Positions 1 through 6,856 of a stretch of DNA of 26,161 bases are shown here, piece by piece (within the stretch, counting starts at the first letter, position 1; every line of letters starts with the position of its first letter). Origin of the DNA: UPXZ01 sp047973025 (GTDB taxonomy: Bacteria > Bacteroidota > Bacteroidia > Bacteroidales > Paludibacteraceae). The stretch spans positions 1-26,161 of the forward strand of contig JBKEBE010000085.1 in assembly GCA_047973025.1 (NCBI GenBank), given 5' to 3'. The position numbers and the translations under genes were made by a program. The notes beneath the pieces were generated by a model. The model saw only the letters and a program-made list of their open reading frames with translations. It was not told where the DNA came from and made no database searches.

Positions 1-186
1 AAGGTTGTCTTTCGATGGTGGCAGGCTGCTGTTCAAACTTGTTTTAGGGTGTTCGTATTGTTGAAGTTTAGCGCGAAGATTAGTAACTTCGTGTTGTAAG
101 GAAGTGTTTTGTTTTGTCAGAAACTTTATTTTATCCAAAAGCTCCCGGACAATCTGCCATACATCTGTTATCGGATTATTAAGCAT
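1..186 (-). CDS. IS66-type transposase, N-terminal part, cut by the window edge
   Basis: Reading the minus strand from an ATG at 186, the frame stays open for 62 codons to the window edge. The protein begins MLNNPITDVWQIV, continues with a heptad-like, leucine-rich stretch (about residues 14-46) that should form a coiled coil, and then has NSSLPPSKDN (about 52-61). A short coiled coil followed by an NSS-x-PPSKD motif is typical of the N-terminus of IS66-family and related Bacteroidota transposases, before the zinc-binding and DDE domains. Those catalytic parts would lie left of the window, so it is not possible to say whether the element is intact. I could not recognise a terminal inverted repeat in the 187-447 spacer. 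The family call rests on the short motif only. Confidence 0.6.
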   Translation of the reverse strand, partial: MLNNPITDVWQIVRELLDKIKFLTKQNTSLQHEVTNLRAKLQQYEHPKTSLNSSLPPSKDNL

Positions 187-447
187 AGTTCCCTCGTTTT
201 CTTTACAGAGATAACGGAGGAAAGTCAAACATAGTATTTAAAAATACTTTTTAACATTTAGTTTAACATTTGTGCTATTCGGTAATAAAAGAGGGGCTGA
301 GTAGTTACGTAATTTCTATGTGCAGATAAGAATAAATAATTAATCTATTTTAAACATTTCTATGATTTTAGTTGTTCTTAGTATTGATTCTAAATAACAA
401 TTATTCCCTTTTTTATATCGATGGAATGATTCATTGATACAATATTT

Positions 448-1443
448 ATGGCAAAAACAAAAACGACAAACGTCAAATCCGATATTCCCAAGGAGAAGTT
501 GCTCCACATGCACAAGTTAATGTGCGATATCCGAAACTTCGACAACAAAGTAAACCAATTAGTAAGAAAAGGACAGGTACCCGGGATGACTCACTTTTCA
601 GTAGGAGAAGAAGCCGCTAACGTAGGAGCTATTGCTGCTATTTCGGACGGCGATTTAATCACATCCAATCATCGTGGACATGGACAAACAATAGCTATGG
701 AGATTGATTTGAACGAAATGATGGCCGAAATCATGGGTAAAGCTACCGGAACGTGCAAAGGTAAAGGTGGCTCCATGCACATAGCCGACTTGGATAAAGG
801 TAACTTAGGAGCCAACGGTATCGTAGGTGGCGGTATGGGGATGGCAATTGGCGCTGCGCTTACTCAGCAGATGAAAAAAACGGGTAAAATTGTGCTATGT
901 TGTTTTGGCGATGGAGCCGTAAACGAAGGCACCTTCCACGAAACTTTGAATCTGGCATCCATCTGGAAACTGCCGGTAATCTTTTATTCCATTAATAATC
1001 ACTACGGAATCAGCACACCTATCACGAGCGTTATCAACGTGGATTACAATTACCGGCGGGCATCTGCTTACGGCGTACCCGGACATTTTATTGAAGACGG
1101 TAACGACTTACTGGCAGTTTACAAAAAATTTCAGGAGATTGTAAAATACGTGCGTGACGGTAATGGCCCCGTACTTGTAGAAGCGATGACCTACCGCTGG
1201 TATGGGCACTCAACATCTGACCCCGGTAAATACCGCACAAAGCAAGAAGTGGACGATTGGAAAAAGAAAGACCCAATCCTGAAATACAAAAAATCGCTGA
1301 TTGACAACAATTTAGCTTCCGAAAAAGAATTGGATGATATCAACCAAAAATCAATTGATGCTGTTGAAGCTTCTGTTCAATTCGCATTAGAAAGTCCGGA
1401 GCCAACGTTGGAAAGCGCTTTCACCGATATTTTTGCCGATTAA
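448..1443 (+). CDS. Thiamine-diphosphate-dependent 2-oxoacid/acetoin dehydrogenase E1 component, alpha subunit
   Basis: E1 alpha forms a heterotetramer with E1 beta, decarboxylates the keto substrate on thiamine diphosphate and passes the acyl group to a lipoyl arm. The 331 residues cover the whole E1 alpha fold. Visible motifs are HRGHG (75-79), KGKGGSMH (104-111), and the thiamine-diphosphate/Mg motif from GDG (154-156) to NN (183-184). The C-terminal substrate loop contains YRWYGHSTSDPG (249-260). The length is like AcoA and short PdhA proteins, and the substrate (pyruvate, acetoin or a branched-chain keto acid) cannot be fixed from sequence alone. It is the first gene of the E1a-E1b-E2-E3 operon and ends 40 nt before E1 beta. 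No clear TAnnTTTG promoter was seen in the 261-nt leader. Confidence 0.93.
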   Translation: MAKTKTTNVKSDIPKEKLLHMHKLMCDIRNFDNKVNQLVRKGQVPGMTHFSVGEEAANVGAIAAISDGDLITSNHRGHGQTIAMEIDLNEMMAEIMGKATGTCKGKGGSMHIADLDKGNLGANGIVGGGMGMAIGAALTQQMKKTGKIVLCCFGDGAVNEGTFHETLNLASIWKLPVIFYSINNHYGISTPITSVINVDYNYRRASAYGVPGHFIEDGNDLLAVYKKFQEIVKYVRDGNGPVLVEAMTYRWYGHSTSDPGKYRTKQEVDDWKKKDPILKYKKSLIDNNLASEKELDDINQKSIDAVEASVQFALESPEPTLESAFTDIFAD

Positions 1444-1483
1444 AAAGAATTATAATTGAAGAACAAAAAAGATTACACTATAA

Positions 1484-2485
1484 ATGGAAAACGAAACTAA
1501 AGTAATGTCTGTCAGGGACGCTGTCATTATGGCAATGTCTGAAGAGATGCGAAGAGATGAAAACGTATTTTTGATTGGAGAGGATGTTGGTATTTTCGGA
1601 GGAGACTTTGGTACGTCCGTAGGGATGCTCGAAGAATTCGGGAAAGAAAGAATCCGCGATACGCCTATTTCCGAAAACGCGATTTCCGGCTGTGCCATTG
1701 GCGCCGCTATGACCGGAATGCGTCCGATAGTAGATGTTACATTCATGGATTTCATCGTGTATATGATGGATAATGTCGTGAACCAAGCCGCCAAGACACG
1801 CTACATGTTTGGCGGAAAAGGACAGGTTCCGGTTGTATTTCGTTGTGCCGCGGGTTCGGGCGTAGGTTCTGCGGCACAACATTCACAGTCGTTAGAATCA
1901 TGGTTTACACATATTCCCGGACTAAAAGTCGTAGCACCCGGCACTCCTGCCGATGTGAAAGGTCTCCTGAAATCAGCCATTCGAGATAACAATCCTGTCA
2001 TTTTTCTCGAATACAAAGCTCAATACAATGTGAAAAGCGAGGTGCCTTTGGACCCGGAATTTACCATCCCACTCGGAAAGGCTGAAATTAAACGCGAGGG
2101 AAAAGATGCTACTGTGATTACCTACGGTCGAATGCTGGAACGTGTACTAAAAGCCGCGGATGAAGTGAAAGAATCCGAAGGAGTCAGCATCGAAGTAGTT
2201 GACTTGCGCACCTTGATGCCACTCGACAAAGAAACGATTCTAAATTCGGTAAAAAAAACAGGGAAAGTCTTACTCGTAAACGATGCGCACAAAACAGGCG
2301 GTTTCATTGGAGAAATAGCAGCTATGATTGCAGAAAGCGAGGCTTTCGATTTCTTGGACGGACGTATCTTGCGTTTAGCAGGAGAAGATGTGCCGATTCC
2401 TTACAATGCTACATTGGAAGCCGCTATGATTCCCAGCGTGGAGCGAATTAAAAAATATATGTTGAAATTGATAAATAAAAGATAA
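1484..2485 (+). CDS. 2-oxoacid/acetoin dehydrogenase E1 component, beta subunit
   Basis: This is the partner of E1 alpha in the cytoplasmic dehydrogenase complex. The 333-residue protein has the transketolase pyrimidine-binding domain (about 6-185) followed by the transketolase C-terminal domain (about 200-325). Recognisable motifs are GEDVG (32-36), DTPISE (59-64), with E64 in the place of the conserved glutamate that activates the cofactor, and AAQHSQSLE (130-138) with H133. The length is normal for the family. It follows E1 alpha after 40 nt and precedes the E2 gene by 109 nt, a gap that contains two hairpins. As with E1 alpha, the choice among pyruvate, acetoin and branched-chain substrates is open. 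The symbol acoB or pdhB would be a guess. Confidence 0.93.
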   Translation: MENETKVMSVRDAVIMAMSEEMRRDENVFLIGEDVGIFGGDFGTSVGMLEEFGKERIRDTPISENAISGCAIGAAMTGMRPIVDVTFMDFIVYMMDNVVNQAAKTRYMFGGKGQVPVVFRCAAGSGVGSAAQHSQSLESWFTHIPGLKVVAPGTPADVKGLLKSAIRDNNPVIFLEYKAQYNVKSEVPLDPEFTIPLGKAEIKREGKDATVITYGRMLERVLKAADEVKESEGVSIEVVDLRTLMPLDKETILNSVKKTGKVLLVNDAHKTGGFIGEIAAMIAESEAFDFLDGRILRLAGEDVPIPYNATLEAAMIPSVERIKKYMLKLINKR

Positions 2486-2492
2486 ATGAACT

Positions 2493-2518
2493 AAAGTGTC
2501 CCGAAAGGGGCTTACTTT
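2493..2518 (+). other. GAAA-tetraloop hairpin after the E1 beta gene
   Basis: A 10-bp stem lies 8 nt after the E1 beta stop: AAAGT pairs with ACTTT and GTCCC pairs with GGGGC (one G-T pair), closed by a GAAA loop at 2503-2506 and with a 2-nt bulge at 2512-2513. There is no long T-run directly after it, so it looks more like an RNA stability or processing element than a strong terminator. Confidence 0.45.
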
Positions 2519-2563
2519 GTTGGTATTTCTGAATAGAAAATTATAACTAAGATGTATTCTTCG

Positions 2564-2582
2564 TTTCTCGCTTACCGAGAAA
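2564..2582 (+). other. Hairpin in the leader of the E2 gene
   Basis: A perfect 7-bp stem, TTTCTCG with CGAGAAA, and a 5-nt loop (CTTAC) end 12 nt before the E2 start codon at 2595. Its position allows an effect on translation start, but this is inference. Confidence 0.4.
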
Positions 2583-2594
2583 TGATTCATAGAT

Positions 2595-3710
2595 ATGGAA
2601 AGAGAACTAATAAGGGCTACGCCCGCGGCAAGAGCATTAGCTCGTCGGATGAAGGTGAAATTGACTAATGTAACCGGTACCGGATACAAAGGCCGGATTC
2701 ATCTTGACGATGTTGCCGGATGGAATTTCAAAGGGAAAGTCCATATTTCGCCACTCGCCCAACGGATAGCCGATGAACACAACATTGAATTAAACGGAGT
2801 AAAAGGTACCGGACACAATCAGAAAATAATGAAAGATGATGTCTTGGCACTCATTTCCGATCCTGTACTCAAATCCCGCCTTACCCGCGACGATTTCGCG
2901 GAAGTTACGGCTATTAAACTAATACAGCCCGCTGAAAAACAAGAAAAAACGGTAGATGGTGGAAGTGCGCTGAAGCCATCAGGAGCTACTCAGCCGAAAG
3001 CAGTAGAACAAGGTAGCACGGAAACAATTCCGATGTCCATGATGCGGAAAGTCATTGCCAAGCGGATGAGCGAAAGTTATTTTACGATTCCGTCGTTTAT
3101 TCAAACGTGGAATGTGGATATGACCGAATTACTCGCGTTGCGTAAAAAGCTCATGGAGCCGATCAAAGAAAAGACGGATAAAAAACTGACCGTAACGGAT
3201 TTGATTTCGTTTGCCGTGGTAAAAACGTTGATGAAACATAAGTACATAAACGCCAGCTTAAACGCGGAAGTAACCGAACTTACTTTTCACAATTACGTAA
3301 ATTTGGCTATGGCTGTGGGTATGGATGAAGGATTGCTGGTTCCTGTGGTAAAGAACGCGGATAAAATGTCGCTGAGTGAACTCGTTGTCGCGTTGAAAGA
3401 CGTTACCGAACGGACACTGTCCAAAAAGTTACTACCTGATGAGCAAGTTGGGAGTACCTTTACCATCAGCAACCTGGGAATGTACGGTGTGGAACATTTC
3501 ACCGCTATTATCAATCAGCCCAACGCGGCTATTTTGAGCGTGTCTTCCACAAAAGAAACAGTCGTACCTTTGAATGGGGAAGTGGTCATCCGTCCGATTA
3601 TGAAGATGAGTTTGACGAGTGATCACCGTATTATTGACGGATTAGCCGCGGCTAAATTTATGCAAGACTTAAAACAGCTACTTGAAAATCCGTTGTCGTT
3701 ACTGATATAA
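2595..3710 (+). CDS. 2-oxoacid dehydrogenase E2 acyltransferase with two subunit-binding domains and no lipoyl domain
   Basis: E2 forms the core of the complex and moves the acyl group from the lipoyl arm to coenzyme A. The 371-residue protein starts directly with a peripheral-subunit-binding domain (about 5-41, with TPAARALARRM and GTGYKGRI) and a second copy (about 51-87, with ISPLAQRIADEH and GTGHNQKI). A flexible linker (about 90-140) leads to the catalytic domain (about 142-371), which has the active-site motif DHRIIDG, with H344 and D348. A usual E2 carries one to three lipoyl domains of about 80 residues before these parts. None is present here, and the 109 nt upstream is too short to code one. 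The only lipoyl domain in the operon is on the E3 gene downstream. The start at 2595 is supported because the first binding domain begins at once. Confidence 0.9.
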   Translation: MERELIRATPAARALARRMKVKLTNVTGTGYKGRIHLDDVAGWNFKGKVHISPLAQRIADEHNIELNGVKGTGHNQKIMKDDVLALISDPVLKSRLTRDDFAEVTAIKLIQPAEKQEKTVDGGSALKPSGATQPKAVEQGSTETIPMSMMRKVIAKRMSESYFTIPSFIQTWNVDMTELLALRKKLMEPIKEKTDKKLTVTDLISFAVVKTLMKHKYINASLNAEVTELTFHNYVNLAMAVGMDEGLLVPVVKNADKMSLSELVVALKDVTERTLSKKLLPDEQVGSTFTISNLGMYGVEHFTAIINQPNAAILSVSSTKETVVPLNGEVVIRPIMKMSLTSDHRIIDGLAAAKFMQDLKQLLENPLSLLI

Positions 3711-3742
3711 TGAAGCAAAGCCACGTCGAATAGTTAATTATC

Positions 3743-3770
3743 GTTAGGATGAGTTGCATCACGTCCTAAC
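3743..3770 (+). other. Stem-loop between E2 and E3 genes
   Basis: GTTAGGA (3743-3749) pairs perfectly with TCCTAAC (3764-3770), and the stem continues through TGA/TCA after a 2-nt bulge. It lies mid-way in the 106-nt E2-E3 spacer with no T-run after it, so a processing or stability role is more likely than termination. Confidence 0.45.
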
Positions 3771-3816
3771 ACGCAACATCTGAATTATAGTATAAAAAAA
3801 TAGTAAATTAAAAATA

Positions 3817-5514
3817 ATGGCTCACGAAATAATTATGCCCAAAGCCGGTATTGACATGACCGAAGGGCAGATTGTAAAATGGTTGAAAAAAGAAGGAGAC
3901 CCTGTTTCTATCGGTGAAATTATCCTTGAGATAATGACTGACAAAACCAACATGGAAATAGAGGCAGAAGCATCCGGCGTGTTGTTAAAAATTATTCGTC
4001 AAGATGGGGAAACCGTACCTATTACCGAAGTTATCGGTTACATTGGCGAAGCCGGCGAAGAAGTCAAACCGGAAGAACCCGAGCAGGAAACAGCTGTTCA
4101 AGAAGAACCCATTGAGAAATCACTCACACGACTTGAAGATTCTTACAACGTAATCGTAATTGGTGGTGGACCGGCCGGATACGTTGCTGCCATTCGCGCA
4201 GCTCAGCACGGAGCCAAAGTAGCAATCGTCGAGAAAAAGGTATTTGGTGGCACCTGTCTGAACGTAGGGTGTATTCCTACCAAAACCTACCTGAAAAGTG
4301 GCGAAATCATAGAAGGGGTTCATATGGCGGCATCTCGTGGGATTGTATTTGAAAATACAACGTTCAAGGTGGATATGCCCAAGGTAGTGCAACACAAAAA
4401 CGCCGTGGTCAAAAAGTTGACGAGTGGAGTCGAAGCCCTGTTGCGTAGCAATAAAGTGGATATTTTCAAAGGAGTAGCCAAAATAAGTAAAAATAAAGAT
4501 GTCATTGTAGATGATTCCAAGGTAATCAAAGGCGATAAAATAATTTTAGCCGGTGGGTCAAAAGTCTCACAAGTCAATATTCCGGGTGTAAAACATCCGG
4601 CAGTACTCTCAAGTGACGCGTTACTTGCCTTGGAAGAACTACCTGAATCCCTTGCTATTATCGGAGGAGGAGTTATCGGGATTGAAATGGCTCAAGCCTT
4701 TGGCGAACTGGGTTCCAAAATTACCATTGTCGAGATGATGGACAGAATCATTCCCGGTATTGACGAAGAAGCATCCGATTTGCTGGCTGCTCAATTGAAG
4801 AAAAAAGGGGCTAAAATTCTGACATCAACCAAAATTTCTGAAATAAAAGATAAAGATGGCAAAGTCGAAATCATTACCGACAATGGCTCTATTGTAGCAG
4901 ACAAAGCATTGCTTTCAGTTGGACGTTTGCCGGATTTGGAAGGAATTGGCGAAGTGGAATTTGAACAGCAACGCGGTAAAATCAAGGTGGACAAATACAT
5001 GGAAACCAGCGTGAAAGGTATTTATGCTCCCGGTGATATCAACGGGATCAAAATGCTGGCTCACGTGGCGTTCCGCATGGGTGAAGTCGCCGCCGATAAT
5101 GCAGTGAAAGGCAATAAACGAGAAGTCAAACTACATTCCGCGCCTTCGGTTGTTTATACCACTCCCGAAGTGGCAATGGTTGGATTGACCGAAAAAGAAG
5201 CTCGCGAAAAGTATGATGTCCGCATTGGACGATTTAATTTTGCCGCGAACGGGCGTGCGCTCGCTTCCGGCGACAGCATCGGATTTGTTAAAGTAATTGC
5301 CGACAACAAATACGGAGAAATTCTCGGTGTGCATATCGTAGGACCTGCTGCGGCTGAAATCATCAATCAAGCGTCTCTAATCATGGAGATGGAAATCACA
5401 GTGGACGAAGTGGTAAAAACCATTTATGGTCATCCCACCTATTCCGAAGCCCTCTTTGAAGCTTGCGCGGATGTGCTTGGCGAAGCCGTGCACCTGCCGA
5501 AAAAGCAAAAATAG
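3817..5514 (+). CDS. lpdA: Dihydrolipoamide dehydrogenase (E3) with N-terminal lipoyl domain
   Basis: E3 is the FAD enzyme that reoxidises the dihydrolipoyl arm and makes NADH. The 565-residue protein is about 90-100 residues longer than a plain E3 because it starts with a lipoyl domain (1-78). Its modification site is K43 in MTDKTNMEIEAEASG. An acidic, proline- and glutamate-rich linker (about 80-100) follows. The E3 part has the FAD motif GGGPAG (116-121), the redox disulfide C147-C152 in GGTCLNVGCIPTK, the NAD-binding GGGVIG, and the catalytic pair H539/E544 in GHPTYSEA near the C-terminus. All key residues are present. It is the last gene of the dehydrogenase operon and is followed by a strong terminator hairpin. 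A lipoyl domain on E3 is known in some bacteria, but here it is the operon's only one. Confidence 0.95.
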   Translation: MAHEIIMPKAGIDMTEGQIVKWLKKEGDPVSIGEIILEIMTDKTNMEIEAEASGVLLKIIRQDGETVPITEVIGYIGEAGEEVKPEEPEQETAVQEEPIEKSLTRLEDSYNVIVIGGGPAGYVAAIRAAQHGAKVAIVEKKVFGGTCLNVGCIPTKTYLKSGEIIEGVHMAASRGIVFENTTFKVDMPKVVQHKNAVVKKLTSGVEALLRSNKVDIFKGVAKISKNKDVIVDDSKVIKGDKIILAGGSKVSQVNIPGVKHPAVLSSDALLALEELPESLAIIGGGVIGIEMAQAFGELGSKITIVEMMDRIIPGIDEEASDLLAAQLKKKGAKILTSTKISEIKDKDGKVEIITDNGSIVADKALLSVGRLPDLEGIGEVEFEQQRGKIKVDKYMETSVKGIYAPGDINGIKMLAHVAFRMGEVAADNAVKGNKREVKLHSAPSVVYTTPEVAMVGLTEKEAREKYDVRIGRFNFAANGRALASGDSIGFVKVIADNKYGEILGVHIVGPAAAEIINQASLIMEMEITVDEVVKTIYGHPTYSEALFEACADVLGEAVHLPKKQK

Positions 5515-5556
5515 TGGAATAGAGCAAACTTTTTATGGAAAAAAACTGTTAAAGAT

Positions 5557-5596
5557 TACTGCCGAAGTATTAACTACTTCGGCAGTAGTTTTAATT
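5557..5596 (+). terminator. Rho-independent terminator after the dehydrogenase operon
   Basis: A perfect stem of 13 bp runs from 5557 to 5587 (core ACTGCCGAAGTA with TACTTCGGCAGT) with a 5-nt loop at 5570-5574, followed by a T-rich tail (5589-5596). It begins 43 nt after the E3 stop and separates E3 from lplA, although read-through into lplA is possible. Confidence 0.85.
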
Positions 5597-5603
5597 TTAC
5601 GCT

Positions 5604-5645
5604 CACAACTCACAACTCATAATTCATAATTCATAATTCATAATT
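5604..5645 (+). repeat. Six tandem 7-bp repeats (CACAACT x2, CATAATT x4)
   Basis: Two copies of CACAACT run straight into four copies of CATAATT, all in the same 7-bp register, in the spacer between the terminator and lplA. Heptanucleotide tandem arrays of this kind are known in intergenic DNA of several bacteria (for example STRR repeats in cyanobacteria). The two repeat versions suggest expansion by replication slippage after a few base changes. They end 28 nt before the lplA start codon, so copy number could affect the leader. Confidence 0.8.
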
Positions 5646-5673
5646 CATTCAAATCTATAAACCTGAAATCAAA

Positions 5674-6669
5674 ATGATTTACATTGTCAACAAATCCAAC
5701 AAACCTGATTATAACATCGCTTTAGAAGAGTATTGTTTCAAAAAACTACTACAACACGACAAAGTTTTCATCCTATGGATTAATGAGCCCGCCATCATCG
5801 TAGGGAAGCATCAAAATACAATCGAAGAAATCAACGCCGAATATGTGAAAGAAAACGGGATACACGTAGTACGCCGCATATCGGGTGGGGGAGCTGTTTA
5901 TCACGATTTGAACAACTTGAACTACACCATTATTTCCAACGAGTACAAGGATGTCGATTTTGATTTCAAAAGCTTTTCCAAGCCGGTAATAGATGCGTTG
6001 GCAGAGTTGGGCGTAACAGCCGAATTTACCGGAAGAAATGACTTGGTAATCGACGGAAAAAAAATCTGTGGCAACGCGCAGGCATACATCAAAGGACGCG
6101 TGATGCACCACGGCTGTTTACTGTTCGATACCGACTTGTCCGTACTTTCCAAAGCCCTCGAAGCACCCAAGGACAAAATAGAGAGTAAAGGGATAAAATC
6201 CGTTCGTAGCGTGGTGGACAACATTCTGCCACACCTACCTGAAAAAATATCGGTAGAAGAATTTGCCGATAAAATTTTGGATCAGATGAAACTGAAATTT
6301 CCGGAAATAAAAGAGTACCGGTTAACACCGAACGAATTAAACGAAATAGAGCAGGCTCGTCAAGAAAAATTTGGCAATTGGGATTGGAATTATGGAAATT
6401 CGCCTACCTACAACATTTCACGAGAATCCCGTTTTACAGCCGGAAAGATTCAGGTATTAGCCGATATTGATAACTCTACCATTCAGAATATTAAGTTTTA
6501 CGGTACTTTTTTCGGCAATATCGGCGATCTATCTCCCGTAGAGACTGCTCTACAAGGTGTTAAATATTCATCTCAAGATGTACGCGAGACCTTATCCCGT
6601 ATCGATTTTAACAGTTATTTCGCCGGATTTACACTTGACGAACTGACCAACGCAATTGTCGGGGGATAG
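5674..6669 (+). CDS. lplA: Lipoate-protein ligase A
   Basis: LplA activates free lipoate with ATP and joins it to the lysine of lipoyl domains. The 331-residue protein has the large ligase domain with the lipoyl-adenylate-binding motif RRISGGGAVYHD (67-78) and the RNDLVIDGKK segment (121-130), where K130 matches the catalytic lysine of the family. The C-terminal part (about 250-331) is the accessory domain found in two-domain LplA enzymes, so a separate LplB is not needed. It follows the E1-E2-E3 operon, whose only lipoyl domain is on E3, so E3 K43 is the expected local substrate. The start at 5674 gives the usual short N-terminus MIYIVNKSNKPDYNIALEE. Confidence 0.93.
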   Translation: MIYIVNKSNKPDYNIALEEYCFKKLLQHDKVFILWINEPAIIVGKHQNTIEEINAEYVKENGIHVVRRISGGGAVYHDLNNLNYTIISNEYKDVDFDFKSFSKPVIDALAELGVTAEFTGRNDLVIDGKKICGNAQAYIKGRVMHHGCLLFDTDLSVLSKALEAPKDKIESKGIKSVRSVVDNILPHLPEKISVEEFADKILDQMKLKFPEIKEYRLTPNELNEIEQARQEKFGNWDWNYGNSPTYNISRESRFTAGKIQVLADIDNSTIQNIKFYGTFFGNIGDLSPVETALQGVKYSSQDVRETLSRIDFNSYFAGFTLDELTNAIVGG

Positions 6670-6856
6670 ATCAGTAGAGTTGAATCTACGGAATGTCATT
6701 CTGTCTGTTATTTGTGTGGTTAAATCGAAAAATTATGCCATCTTTGCCGAATCTAAGCCGAGTGAAATAATTATTATGATTCTATTTACATCCATAAATT
6801 TTTCGGTATTATTTTTGACATTGAATTAGAAGAATAATTTAGAAAGATATACAATT

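Noticed and set aside
5426..5629. 67-residue plus-strand frame overlapping the end of the E3 gene
   Set aside because: It overlaps E3 out of frame and runs through the terminator and tandem repeats.
5604..5645. CRISPR array
   Set aside because: The units are 7 bp with no spacers. It is a simple tandem repeat, and no cas gene is present.
6739..6746. CATCTTTG as a clpC promoter element
   Set aside because: The first base differs from TAnnTTTG and the nearest TTTG upstream is 24 nt away, so spacing is poor.
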